Part shown: positions 26,276 through 34,682 of the stretch, piece by piece | Position numbering within the stretch: the first letter of the stretch is position 1 | How the letters are laid out: every line of letters begins with the position of its first letter | Assembly: GCA_905201175.1 (NCBI GenBank) | Contig: CAJKNC010000004.1 | Span: 1-40,186, forward strand | Direction: 5' to 3' | DNA length: 40,186 nt | Origin: an uncultured Succinatimonas sp. | GTDB lineage: Bacteria; Pseudomonadota; Gammaproteobacteria; Enterobacterales; Succinivibrionaceae | Notes under the pieces: model-generated | Database searches by the model: none | What the model saw: only the letters and a program-made list of their open reading frames with translations | Told to the model about the DNA's origin: nothing | Program-made: the position numbers and the translations under genes

Positions 26276-27631
26276 TTATAAACCTTTAATATCATTGAAA
26301 ACAGCAAACATCATCAATGCTATTAAAATAGCAAAACCTACTGAGGTTAAAAAATATTGTACCCGTGCTGAAGGCGGATGATGCATTATAGCTTCATAAC
26401 ATAAAAATAATAACTGACCGCCATCTAAAACAGGAATAGGCAATAAGTTGAAGATACCTAAGTTTACACTAATAGCAGCTAAAAAACTTATAAAGAATAT
26501 CAAGCCTATATCTGCGCTCTGACCTGCTCCCTTAGCGATAGATATAGGTCCTGAAATATTATCTGCGGAAATACTGCCGCTTATAAGTTTAGAGGCTGAA
26601 ATCGCCACCAGTTTAGACATATCATAGGTATCTTTTAAACCTTTGATTAAAGCTTCTATCGGAGCATATTTTACATTAGTTACTAAGCTTGGAATACTTT
26701 CTATTCCGACGCCAACACCAATAAAAGGAATATTCCTATTCTGTTGTTTATCATAACGCACAGCAGGAATAACCTGCGCTGCATAAATTTTACCATCACG
26801 CTTAATAGCCAAATCTAAAACTGCGCCTGAACTTTTAGCAATATTATCAGCAACCCTATACCAGGAATCAGTTTTAACTCCATTAACCTCGACAATACTG
26901 TCCCCCTCACGGATCCCCGCTTTATAAGCTGCACCCTGAGGATCTACATAGGTTAAAACATTTACAATCTTACCGTTACATGGCCGAATGCCCAAGCTCT
27001 CTAAGGGATTTTGATGCTGATTTACTTCTAAATTATGCATCGAAAGATTTAAAGAACGCTCTTCATCAGCACCAAAATTACCGCTAACAATAAAATTTAC
27101 GTAAGCATTAGTGCCGGCATAAGGAATGAGGCTTATAACAACATCGGACCAGGAATTCACAGCGTTACCATCGACGCTTTTAATTAAATCGTAAGTATTT
27201 AATTTAGCTAAATCAGCTTCAGACGAAGGAATAACATCTCCGACAACAGGCTTTACTATATTAACACCGCTGATATTTATAAAAGTATAAAGAACAACCG
27301 CTAATAAAATATTAAATAAAGGTCCTGCACCGATTACCAAAGCTCGCTGCAATACAGATTTAGACTGAAATGACTGCTCATCATTATTTGCACCCTCTTG
27401 AGCATTTTCCCCAAGCATTTTTACATATCCGCCTAAAGGAATTGCAGAAAGTGCATATTCACAGCCATCTTTACCTTGACGTCTGAATAAAATAGGTCCA
27501 AATCCTATGGAAAACCTTAATACTTTGATTTTACACAGGCGTGCTGCAGCAAAATGGCCAAACTCATGAACAAATATCAGAATGGTCAGTGCTAATAAAA
27601 AGAAAAATATGTTCCAAAGCGTGCTGAACAT
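26276..27631 (-). CDS. rseP: Site-2 intramembrane metalloprotease RseP
   Basis: Inner-membrane zinc protease that cleaves RseA to free sigma-E in the envelope stress response. 451 residues (E. coli 450). Seen: H22-E23-FGH26 zinc motif in the first membrane segment, two PDZ domains in the periplasmic part (roughly residues 120-300), GPISIAKGAGQSA, and NLLPIPVLDGGQ supplying the third zinc ligand. ATG at 27629-27631 (MFSTLWN, matching E. coli MLSFLWD) overlaps the dxr stop by one base; a TTG one codon earlier is the less likely start. Confidence 0.97.
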   Translation of the reverse strand: MFSTLWNIFFFLLALTILIFVHEFGHFAAARLCKIKVLRFSIGFGPILFRRQGKDGCEYALSAIPLGGYVKMLGENAQEGANNDEQSFQSKSVLQRALVIGAGPLFNILLAVVLYTFINISGVNIVKPVVGDVIPSSEADLAKLNTYDLIKSVDGNAVNSWSDVVISLIPYAGTNAYVNFIVSGNFGADEERSLNLSMHNLEVNQHQNPLESLGIRPCNGKIVNVLTYVDPQGAAYKAGIREGDSIVEVNGVKTDSWYRVADNIAKSSGAVLDLAIKRDGKIYAAQVIPAVRYDKQQNRNIPFIGVGVGIESIPSLVTNVKYAPIEALIKGLKDTYDMSKLVAISASKLISGSISADNISGPISIAKGAGQSADIGLIFFISFLAAISVNLGIFNLLPIPVLDGGQLLFLCYEAIMHHPPSARVQYFLTSVGFAILIALMMFAVFNDIKGL

Positions 27632-28821
27632 CAAAGCTCCGCGATCATTTTACGAGCACATTGGCGAGATTTTGTATCCAAATCAAATACTTCTTCCAAA
27701 TTTGTCACCTCAGTGCAGTTTATGGCATTTAAAACGTGCTCAACTACTTGAGCAATTTGCAAATAACCAATTCTGCCATTTAAGAAATTTGCTACGGCAA
27801 CTTCATTAGCCGCGTTTAAAACAATAGTAGCGCTTTGACCATCTTTACAAGCCTGCATAGCTAAGGCCAAGCAAGGGTAACGCTTAAAGTCAGGGACCTC
27901 AAAGCTTAAATTGCCGTTTTTTACAAAATCAAAATCAGCAGTTCCAGAAACAATACGCTCTGGGAAAGCTAAGGCTACCGCTATTGGAGTCTTCATATCA
28001 GGGTTGCCTAACTGTGCTAAGACTGCACCATCACAGTAGCTTACCATTGAATGAACTACAGACTGAGGATGAATTAAAACCTCAATTTCATCAAAAGAAG
28101 CATTAAATAAATAACGGGCTTCAATAAACTCCAGTCCCTTATTCATCATTGTAGCTGAATCAACAGAAATTTTCGGCCCCATAGACCAGTTTGGATGGTT
28201 AATAGCCATCTTAACATCAACATGCTCTAGCTCATCTAAGCTCTTTAATCTAAAAGGACCGCCTGAACCTGTAAGCAGAATCTTTTTAACGCCATGCTTT
28301 TTTAAATTACAGCTGCCCAAAGAAGTCTGCACATCATAAGGAAGACATTGAAAAATCGCGCTATGCTCGCTGTCTACCGGCAGGACCTTAGCATGATGCT
28401 TATGCAATTGCTCAAAAAATAAAGAACCGGTCATAACTAAAGATTCTTTATTAGCTAATGCTATAATACAGCCAGTTTTCACCGCAGCCATTACAGGCTT
28501 AAGTCCGGCAGCTCCCACGATTGCCGCAACTACAATGGGCGACTCACCATCACCTGCAATTTCAAGTATGCCCTCTTCACCTTCAAGAACCTCTGCATAT
28601 AGACCTTCGTCTTGTAAGCGGCGTTTTAAAACTCTAGCAGATTCAGCCTTTGCCATAGCCACGCGCTGAGGATGAAATTCACGGACAATTTCTACCATTT
28701 TTTCTACTGAAGCTGAGGCCACGGCAGCATGCAAAGAAAATAATTCAGGATGCTGTCTTATAACTTCAAGAGTGCTGCTGCCGATAGATCCGGTAGCACC
28801 TAGCAACGTGATCTTACGCAT
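27631..28821 (-). CDS. dxr: 1-deoxy-D-xylulose 5-phosphate reductoisomerase
   Basis: Makes MEP from DXP with NADPH, the first committed isoprenoid step. 396 residues (E. coli 398). Seen: NADPH motif LLGATGSIGSST at residues 5-16, ALANKESLVM, PVDSEHSAIFQCL, LTGSGGPFR, and the flexible-loop/active-site block HPNWSMGPKISVDSATMMNKGLE. Starts immediately after the cdsA stop with no gap. Located between cdsA and rseP, as in Vibrio and Pseudomonas; E. coli has it before uppS. Confidence 0.98.
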   Translation of the reverse strand: MRKITLLGATGSIGSSTLEVIRQHPELFSLHAAVASASVEKMVEIVREFHPQRVAMAKAESARVLKRRLQDEGLYAEVLEGEEGILEIAGDGESPIVVAAIVGAAGLKPVMAAVKTGCIIALANKESLVMTGSLFFEQLHKHHAKVLPVDSEHSAIFQCLPYDVQTSLGSCNLKKHGVKKILLTGSGGPFRLKSLDELEHVDVKMAINHPNWSMGPKISVDSATMMNKGLEFIEARYLFNASFDEIEVLIHPQSVVHSMVSYCDGAVLAQLGNPDMKTPIAVALAFPERIVSGTADFDFVKNGNLSFEVPDFKRYPCLALAMQACKDGQSATIVLNAANEVAVANFLNGRIGYLQIAQVVEHVLNAINCTEVTNLEEVFDLDTKSRQCARKMIAEL

Positions 28822-29682
28822 TTAGAATAAATCTCCACTTATAAGCATACTTACAGTCAAGAACATGGGAATTGCTGCTAGCTGAGAATCAATTCTATCA
28901 AGCATTCCCCCATGGCCTGGGAAAATTTTTCCTGAATCCTTAATGTTTACTAAACGCTTAAACATGCTCTCAACTAGATCGCCAATTACAGAAAATACAA
29001 TTGCCACCGGAGCAGCAATTAAAAGTGCTGTAAGATTACTGCCATAATTGCCGAACCAGCCGATTCTATAAAATATAATCATTGCAACTAAAGCTGTCAG
29101 AATTCCGCCGGCTAAGCCTTCCATAGTTTTTTTGGGACTTACTCTAGGGAGCATGGGTGTTTTCCCTAAAAAGAATCCTGTAAAATAAGCGCCGCTGTCT
29201 GCACACCAAACAAGAGCCATAACAGTTAAAACCAAATAAGCCCCTGATAATATATCGTCCTGATAATTATGAGACCTTAAAACCAAAAGCCCCGCTAAAA
29301 AAGGCAAAAGCATCAAAATACCCAAAATGGTATTTAAAATTTTATATTTATGCCAAGCTGTATCTTGAGGATATTTTACTAATAGAGGCAAAGATGCCAC
29401 CCAAACAATTACTCCTGAAGCAATAATATATTTAACTGCTGATGGGATTGCTGTTTCTATATATAATCCTGGCGGAGCGATATAAAACAAGGCGCTTGCA
29501 GCCAGCATTGCAATAAAAGTAAAAGGAATTTTAGATTTATAACCTAAAAGCGGCCCCATTTCATAGGCGCCTACCATATAAATAAATAAAGCCCCTAGAG
29601 TAAAAATTGGATAGGACGCTATAAACAGCCAGGCTAAAACCGCAGCAATTAAAATGATGCCTGTTATAATTCTTGTTAACAT
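28822..29682 (-). CDS. cdsA: Phosphatidate cytidylyltransferase
   Basis: Makes CDP-diacylglycerol from phosphatidate and CTP for all phospholipids. 286 residues (E. coli 285). Seen: about eight hydrophobic membrane segments and the family signature near the C-terminus, SMFKRLVNIKDSGKIFPGHG followed by GMLDRIDS. Overlaps the end of uppS by 7 bp. Confidence 0.96.
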   Translation of the reverse strand: MLTRIITGIILIAAVLAWLFIASYPIFTLGALFIYMVGAYEMGPLLGYKSKIPFTFIAMLAASALFYIAPPGLYIETAIPSAVKYIIASGVIVWVASLPLLVKYPQDTAWHKYKILNTILGILMLLPFLAGLLVLRSHNYQDDILSGAYLVLTVMALVWCADSGAYFTGFFLGKTPMLPRVSPKKTMEGLAGGILTALVAMIIFYRIGWFGNYGSNLTALLIAAPVAIVFSVIGDLVESMFKRLVNIKDSGKIFPGHGGMLDRIDSQLAAIPMFLTVSMLISGDLF

Positions 29683-30428
29683 GAAGTATCCTTATTCTGA
29701 ATTTGAGCTGAAGTCATGCCAAATCTACGTTCACGGTGAGCATAAAATTCTAAGGCTGTATCTAAATCATGCTCGTCAAAATCAGGCCATAGTTTATCTG
29801 TAACATAAATTTCGCTATAAGAAGCCTGATAGAGCAAAAAATTACTCAAGCGATGCTCGCCGCCTGTACGAATTAACAAATCAACATCATCTTTAACGAT
29901 TAAATATTTCTTAAAAATATTTTCATCTAGCGTTCTTTTATCAAGCTTGCCCGAAGCGATATCCTCATATATAGCTTGGCTTGCCTGCAGAATATCCCAG
30001 CGTCCGCCGTAATTTGCTGCAATATTTAATACCATTGCAGATCCTGATGCAGTTTTAGATTCTACATCAGCTATGGATCGTTGTAGGCTTTCTGAAAAAC
30101 GACTGATATCACCAACAATCCTGGTTTTAATGCCGTTTTCTTGTAAAGACTTGCTTTCTTTTTTTAGAGATCTGGCAAATAAAGACATTAGGGCCTGAAC
30201 CTCATATGAAGGTCTTTTCCAATTTTCACTAGAAAAAGCAAATAGAGTCAGGACTTTTATACCGCGTACTGCCGCATGCTTTATGATACGTTCTACAGTT
30301 ACGGCACCGCGCTGATGGCCTATGACGCGATTGAGACCTTGATTTTGGGCCCAGCGACCATTTCCATCCATAATAATTGCCAGATGGCGGGGTACCTTTG
30401 CGGATCCCGCCCAAGAGTTATTATCCAT
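29676..30428 (-). CDS. uppS: Undecaprenyl diphosphate synthase (cis-prenyltransferase)
   Basis: Condenses eight IPP units onto farnesyl diphosphate to make the C55 carrier lipid precursor. 250 residues (E. coli 253). Seen: catalytic D21 in IIMDGNGRWA, GHQRGA, FAFSSENWKRP, and DLLIRTGGEHRLSNFLLYQ with YSEIYVTDKLWPDF. The ATG at 30426-30428 has no recognisable Shine-Dalgarno (upstream is TTTTCCTA), so initiation may depend on coupling to frr, 10 bp upstream. Confidence 0.97.
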   Translation of the reverse strand: MDNNSWAGSAKVPRHLAIIMDGNGRWAQNQGLNRVIGHQRGAVTVERIIKHAAVRGIKVLTLFAFSSENWKRPSYEVQALMSLFARSLKKESKSLQENGIKTRIVGDISRFSESLQRSIADVESKTASGSAMVLNIAANYGGRWDILQASQAIYEDIASGKLDKRTLDENIFKKYLIVKDDVDLLIRTGGEHRLSNFLLYQASYSEIYVTDKLWPDFDEHDLDTALEFYAHRERRFGMTSAQIQNKDTSC

Positions 30429-30438
30429 TAGGAAAAGA

Positions 30439-30996
30439 TTAGATTTCCATTAGTTCTTTTTGCTTAGCGGCTAAGACTTCTTCAGTCTTCTTGACGCAAG
30501 CATCAGTCATCTTCTGGATCTGCTCTTCGCCACGGCGCTGCTCATCCTCAGAGATTTCCTTATTCTTCTGCAGCTCTTTTAGCTCAGCATTAGCATCACG
30601 GCGAATATTGCGGATTTCAACCTTAGTCTGCTCTACCTCGCCTTTAACGATTTTAACCAAATCCTTACGACGCTCTTCAGTTAAAGGAGGCAAAGGAACA
30701 CGAATCTCTGTACCTGCTACTACTGGATTTAAGCCTAAATCAGACTTCTGAATAGCGCGCTCAACTTCCTTGATAGCGTTACGGTCAAATACAGAGAGCT
30801 TTAAAGTACGAGCATCCTCTACATTGATAGATGCTACCTGACGTAAAGGAGTTAAAGAACCATAATAATCAACCATTATAGGATCTAAAAGACCTGGCTG
30901 AGCTCGGCCAGTACGGATCTTAGCTAAGCGATTATCTAAGGCAACAAGAGCCTTATTCATACGGTTTTCAGCATCTGTTTTGATTTCGTTTAACAT
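30439..30996 (-). CDS. frr: Ribosome recycling factor
   Basis: With EF-G splits post-termination ribosomes. 185 residues, exactly the E. coli length. Seen: the N-terminal RMNKALVALDNRLAKIRTGRAQPGLLD segment, YYGSLTPLRQVASINVEDARTL, and the C-terminal three-helix part with RRDANAELKELQKNKEISEDE. AGGA about 9 nt upstream of the ATG. Between pyrH and uppS. Confidence 0.98.
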   Translation of the reverse strand: MLNEIKTDAENRMNKALVALDNRLAKIRTGRAQPGLLDPIMVDYYGSLTPLRQVASINVEDARTLKLSVFDRNAIKEVERAIQKSDLGLNPVVAGTEIRVPLPPLTEERRKDLVKIVKGEVEQTKVEIRNIRRDANAELKELQKNKEISEDEQRRGEEQIQKMTDACVKKTEEVLAAKQKELMEI

Positions 30997-31008
30997 AGGC
31001 TTTCTTCC

Positions 31009-31743
31009 TTAATCTGCAACCACGGTGCCTTCATTTTCGCCCAAAGCGGCCTTCATAAAAGCACCAGGTTTGTTCATAGAAAATACTCGGATCGGCATAT
31101 GATGCTCTGAAGCAAGAGCAAAGGCGGTAAGATCCATTACCTTAAGATCTCGCTCGATAACCTCTTTAAAAGAAAGTCTATCAAAACGAGTTGCCGTAGG
31201 ATCCTTCATCGGATCAGCAGTATACACGCCATCCACCTTAGTGGCCTTTAAAACCTCAGTACACTGTAATTCAATGGCTCTTAAAACAGCCGCTGTATCT
31301 GTGGTAAAGAAAGGAGCACCCGTTCCCCCGGCAACAATCAAGGAAGAACCTTGATCTAAAAGTTTACGGCCTTCAGAAGCAGAATACTGACAAGTAATTG
31401 AAGGAATACCATAAGCACTCATCAATACGCAGCTACCTCCCTGACGATTTAACTCCTCACGCATAGCAAGGCCATTCATCACAGTAGCAAGCATTCCCAT
31501 CTGATCGCCGGCGACTCGATCAAAACCAGCTTTTTGCAAAGCGGCTCCACGGAAAATATTGCCGCCGCCAATAACTAATACAGTTTGAACTCCAGATACC
31601 TGAACTTCACGAATAGCTTTAGCAGTAGCACTTAAAATCTGCGGATCAATGCCAAACTCGCCGTCACCGCCTAAGGCTTCGCCTGATATTTTAAGTAAAA
31701 TACGACGTTTTTTTATCTCAGCTGTCATATGCCGGCCGTCCAT
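31009..31743 (-). CDS. pyrH: Uridylate kinase
   Basis: Hexameric amino-acid-kinase-fold UMP kinase making UDP. 244 residues (E. coli 241). Seen: RILLKISGEAL, VIGGGNIFRG, GDQMGMLATVMNGLAM, PFFTTDTAAVLRA, KATKVDGVYTADP and KVMDLTAFALA. The ATG at 31741-31743 overlaps the tsf stop by one base (TAATG) but lacks a clear ribosome-binding site; an internal ATG (M6) is possible. Confidence 0.98.
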   Translation of the reverse strand: MDGRHMTAEIKKRRILLKISGEALGGDGEFGIDPQILSATAKAIREVQVSGVQTVLVIGGGNIFRGAALQKAGFDRVAGDQMGMLATVMNGLAMREELNRQGGSCVLMSAYGIPSITCQYSASEGRKLLDQGSSLIVAGGTGAPFFTTDTAAVLRAIELQCTEVLKATKVDGVYTADPMKDPTATRFDRLSFKEVIERDLKVMDLTAFALASEHHMPIRVFSMNKPGAFMKAALGENEGTVVAD

Positions 31744-32630
31744 TATTTCTTGGCAGCAGCCATTTGAGCCTGAACTTCAGCAGCAAAGTCCTGAGCCTTC
31801 TTCTCAATACCCTCGCCGACCTCTAAACGAATAAAGGAAACAGCCTCTGCACCGTGCTCTTTTAACATCTGGCCTACAGAAACATCAGGATTCATAACGA
31901 AAGGCTGACCGGTCAGAGAGATCTCGCCGGTAAACTTCTTCATGCGGCCTTCAACCATCTTCTCAGCAATATTCTGCGGCTTGCCGGACTTCATTGCGAT
32001 TTCAATCTGTAGATTGCGCTCGTGCTCAACAACATCAGCAGCAACATCCTCAGGCTTAACAAACTGAGGCTTAGAAGCACAAACATGCATAGCAACGTGC
32101 TTGGCAATTTCTTCATTACCGCCATTTAAAACAACAGCAACGCCGATACGATTGTTAGAGTGTAAATAAACGCCTAAGCTCTGATTATCAGAAGCCTCAA
32201 CTACAGCGCAGCGACGTAATTGGAGATTCTCGCCAATCTTGCCTACTAAAGCGGTCAAAGCATCAGCCATAGTAACGCCATCACAAACAGTGCTCTTTAA
32301 AGCCTCAATATCAGCACAATTGTTCTCTAAGCAAACCTTAGCGGCCTTATTGGCGAATTCAACGAATTCTGCATTCTTAGCTGCAAAGTCGGTCTCCGAA
32401 TTAACTTCGACTAAAGCAACCTTTTTACCCTCAGAAGCAATTGCAATTAAGCCTTCAGCAGCAGTACGGCCGGCCTTCTTAGCAGCCTTAACTGCACCGC
32501 TTTTGCGCATTGCATCAATAGCAGCATCCATATCACCATTAGCAGCAACTAGAGCCTTTTTGCAATCCATCATGCCGGCACCAGTGGCGTCACGCAATTC
32601 TTTAACCATAGCAGCAGTTACGTTTGCCAT
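31743..32630 (-). CDS. tsf: Translation elongation factor Ts
   Basis: Nucleotide exchange factor for EF-Tu. 295 residues (E. coli 283). Seen: N-terminal VKELRDATGAGMMDCKKAL (UBA-like domain, residues 9-27) and the SETDFAAKNAEF motif that contacts EF-Tu. GAGG 8 nt before the ATG. Downstream of rpsB across a hairpin, and overlapping pyrH. Confidence 0.98.
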   Translation of the reverse strand: MANVTAAMVKELRDATGAGMMDCKKALVAANGDMDAAIDAMRKSGAVKAAKKAGRTAAEGLIAIASEGKKVALVEVNSETDFAAKNAEFVEFANKAAKVCLENNCADIEALKSTVCDGVTMADALTALVGKIGENLQLRRCAVVEASDNQSLGVYLHSNNRIGVAVVLNGGNEEIAKHVAMHVCASKPQFVKPEDVAADVVEHERNLQIEIAMKSGKPQNIAEKMVEGRMKKFTGEISLTGQPFVMNPDVSVGQMLKEHGAEAVSFIRLEVGEGIEKKAQDFAAEVQAQMAAAKK

Positions 32631-32661
32631 GTTTTTTTCCTCTTTATAAAGCTAGATTCTC

Positions 32662-32687
32662 AAAAGGCCGGGAATACCGGCCTTTTT
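32662..32687 (-). terminator. Hairpin between rpsB and tsf (partial terminator or attenuator)
   Basis: GGCCGG (32666-32671) / CCGGCC (32677-32682), 6-bp GC stem with a GAATA centre; on the minus strand a short TTTT follows. Only four T residues suggest incomplete termination, which would let tsf and the long operon receive a fraction of rpsB transcripts. A similar intercistronic structure is known for E. coli rpsB-tsf as I recall. Confidence 0.6.
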
Positions 32688-32725
32688 ACTATATTAAGGT
32701 CAAAAAATTATTAACCTTAGATAAA

Positions 32726-33499
32726 TTATTCGGCCTTAGAAGCCTCTTCTGCGGCATTTGCCTCAGCAGCTTTTTGAGCCTCGGCCTGAGCACGAGCCTC
32801 AGCCTCTTCACGAACCATTTCGGCACGAGCAGCGTTAATGGCCTCAGTAACGCCCTTTAAGTATAAGTCAACAGCGCGGATAGCGTCATCATTACCAGGG
32901 ATAACGTAATTTACGCCATCAGGATTGGAATTAGTATCAACAACAGCAACAACCGGAATACCCAGATTATTAGCTTCTTTGATAGCTAAGTGCTCAACTT
33001 CAGCATCAATTACGAATAAAGCATCAGGTAAACCGCCCATCTCCTTAATGCCGCCTAAAGAACGATTGAGCTTCTCTAACTCGCGAGTACGTAAGAGAGC
33101 CTCTTTCTTAGTCAGCTTGTCAAAGGTGCCGTCCTGAGACTGAGTCTCAAGATCCTTAAGACGCTTGATGGACTGACGAACAGTCTTCCAGTTAGTAAGC
33201 ATGCCGCCTAACCAGCGATGATCAACGTAGAACTGACCGCAGGAAACAGCAGCCGGACCAATCTTATCGCAAGCAGCACGTTTGGTGCCTACGAATAAAA
33301 TCTTACCCTTATGAGCGACAGTGCTGCTTAAGAAGTTTAAAGCATCATCAAAATTCTCAACGGTCTTCTCTAAGTTGATGATATGGATACCATTACGAGC
33401 ACCAAAGATGTATTGCTTCATCTTAGGATTCCAGTAACGGGTTTGGTGACCGAAGTGAACGCCTGCCTCAAGCATATCGCGCATAGAAATGGTTGACAT
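32726..33499 (-). CDS. rpsB: 30S ribosomal protein S2
   Basis: Small-subunit protein bound late in assembly at the head-platform junction. 257 residues (E. coli 241). Seen: MRDMLEAGVHFGHQTRYWNPKMKQYIFG, the NGIHIINLEKT segment, RAACDKIG, DHRWLGGMLTNWKT and PVVAVVDTNSNPD. The start is ATG at 33497-33499, 8 nt after GAGG; an in-frame extension of 50 residues to 33649 runs through the structured leader and has no S2 counterpart. The C-terminal 35 residues are Ala/Glu-rich and longer than in E. coli. First gene of the 17-gene run. Confidence 0.98.
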   Translation of the reverse strand: MSTISMRDMLEAGVHFGHQTRYWNPKMKQYIFGARNGIHIINLEKTVENFDDALNFLSSTVAHKGKILFVGTKRAACDKIGPAAVSCGQFYVDHRWLGGMLTNWKTVRQSIKRLKDLETQSQDGTFDKLTKKEALLRTRELEKLNRSLGGIKEMGGLPDALFVIDAEVEHLAIKEANNLGIPVVAVVDTNSNPDGVNYVIPGNDDAIRAVDLYLKGVTEAINAARAEMVREEAEARAQAEAQKAAEANAAEEASKAE

Positions 33500-33660
33500 T
33501 AAAAATACCTCAAAAATAGGGTTAAGCCTCCACTGCCCATATTGTTCCACCATTTTACTGGCACCCAGAACAATATTACATAAGACAGTGTGTGATTTCT
33601 TAACAAAAAGATTAAAAGATTCTCCTTTATGCAGGTCACATAAAGGCAATATATTTTAAC
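33500..33660 (-). promoter_or_regulatory. Structured 5' leader of rpsB
   Basis: On the minus strand two perfect stems precede the start: CCTTTATG / CATAAAGG (33646-33624, 7-nt loop) and ATATTGTTC / GAACAATAT (33576-33539, 20-nt loop holding a small CTGG-GTG-CCAG hairpin). S2 is known to repress its own operon through the rpsB leader in E. coli, so this is a candidate S2 binding site; the match is by position and structure, not by aligned sequence. Confidence 0.55.
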
Positions 33661-33892
33661 ATGGATTGTCAGTTTTTTTGTCATAATCATAAGAAAATAT
33701 CTTAATGACCGTTTGAACCTTAAAGTATATGCATTTAATCAAAGATATTTTTTTACTGAAAAATGTAAGCAAAGATTGCGTGATAAAATAGATAAATCAG
33801 AAAATAAAACCATAAATACATATCCTTAAGCCTAATCTTCAAAGATTAAGCGCATAAATCTCATAAGTAGATAAATTTAGAAGGAACAAATC
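33661..33892. promoter_or_regulatory. Divergent promoter region rpsB / map
   Basis: AT-rich. A CTGACA at about 33673-33668 (minus) with TAAAAT or TATATT nearby may belong to the rpsB promoter but spacing is not canonical. TAAAAT near 33784 may serve map. A small hairpin, TAATCT / AGATTA, lies at about 33833-33848. AGGA 7 nt before the map ATG is the ribosome-binding site. Confidence 0.3.
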
Positions 33893-34681
33893 ATGGATAT
33901 TTCCTTAAAGTCGCCAAGTGAAATAGAAAAGATGCGTCTTGCCGGTGATTTAACCGCTAAAGTATTAGAAATGATTGGCCCTTATGTAGTACCTGGTGTA
34001 ACCACAGCTGAGCTTGATGACAGGATGCTTGAATATATTGAAAAAGATCTGCATGCTGAATCTGCAGATTTAGGATATCAAGGTTACCCGCGAGCTACCT
34101 GCATCAGCATAAATGAAGTCGTCTGTCATGGAATTCCATCTGAACACACTAAACTGCGTGATGGCGATATCGTAAATATCGATGTTACTGTTAGAAAAGA
34201 TCATTATCACGGAGACAGCTCCTGCATGTATTTTGTAGGAAATGTATCTCCTCGCTGCCACGATTTATGCAAATGCGCTCAAGAAGCTATGTATGAAGCT
34301 ATCAAAACAGTTCGTCCCGGAAGTAACTTGACAGAAGTAGGTGCAGCTATACAGCGAATTGCAGATAAATTCCATTTCTCAATTGTACGCGACTACTGCG
34401 GACATGGGATTGGTTACGGCTTCCATGAAGAGCCTCAGGTTTTACATTACAAAAATAATTATGATCTGCTCTTAGAAGAAGGAATGTGCTTCACCATAGA
34501 ACCTATGATTAATGCCGGCACTTGGAAATGCCGCACTAGCCGCAAGGACGGGTGGACTGTTACTACGGCTGATAAGCAGCCTTCAGCTCAATATGAGCAT
34601 ACTTTACTTGTAACTCACGACGGCGTTGAGGTTTTAACCTTACGTCAAAACGAAGATTTTCCACGTATTATTAAGCACTAA
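33893..34681 (+). CDS. map: Methionine aminopeptidase, type I
   Basis: Removes the initiator Met from nascent proteins. 262 residues (E. coli 264). Seen: the five metal ligands D97 (NIDVTV), D108 (GDSS), H171 (GHGIG), E203 (FTIEPM) and E235 (QYEHT), plus H178 in GFHEEP. The loop between H171 and E203 is one residue shorter than in E. coli. Divergent from rpsB as in E. coli, and one base upstream of glnD. Confidence 0.98.
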   Translation: MDISLKSPSEIEKMRLAGDLTAKVLEMIGPYVVPGVTTAELDDRMLEYIEKDLHAESADLGYQGYPRATCISINEVVCHGIPSEHTKLRDGDIVNIDVTVRKDHYHGDSSCMYFVGNVSPRCHDLCKCAQEAMYEAIKTVRPGSNLTEVGAAIQRIADKFHFSIVRDYCGHGIGYGFHEEPQVLHYKNNYDLLLEEGMCFTIEPMINAGTWKCRTSRKDGWTVTTADKQPSAQYEHTLLVTHDGVEVLTLRQNEDFPRIIKH

Positions 34682-34682
34682 A

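Noticed and set aside
32239..32649. Long plus-strand reading frame opposite tsf
   Set aside because: It is a low-complexity Ala/Ser-rich mirror of the tsf coding strand, with no ribosome-binding site or plausible homology.
33500..33649. In-frame N-terminal extension of S2 by 50 residues
   Set aside because: It runs through two perfect RNA stems, has no S2 homology, and a well-spaced GAGG precedes the ATG at 33499.
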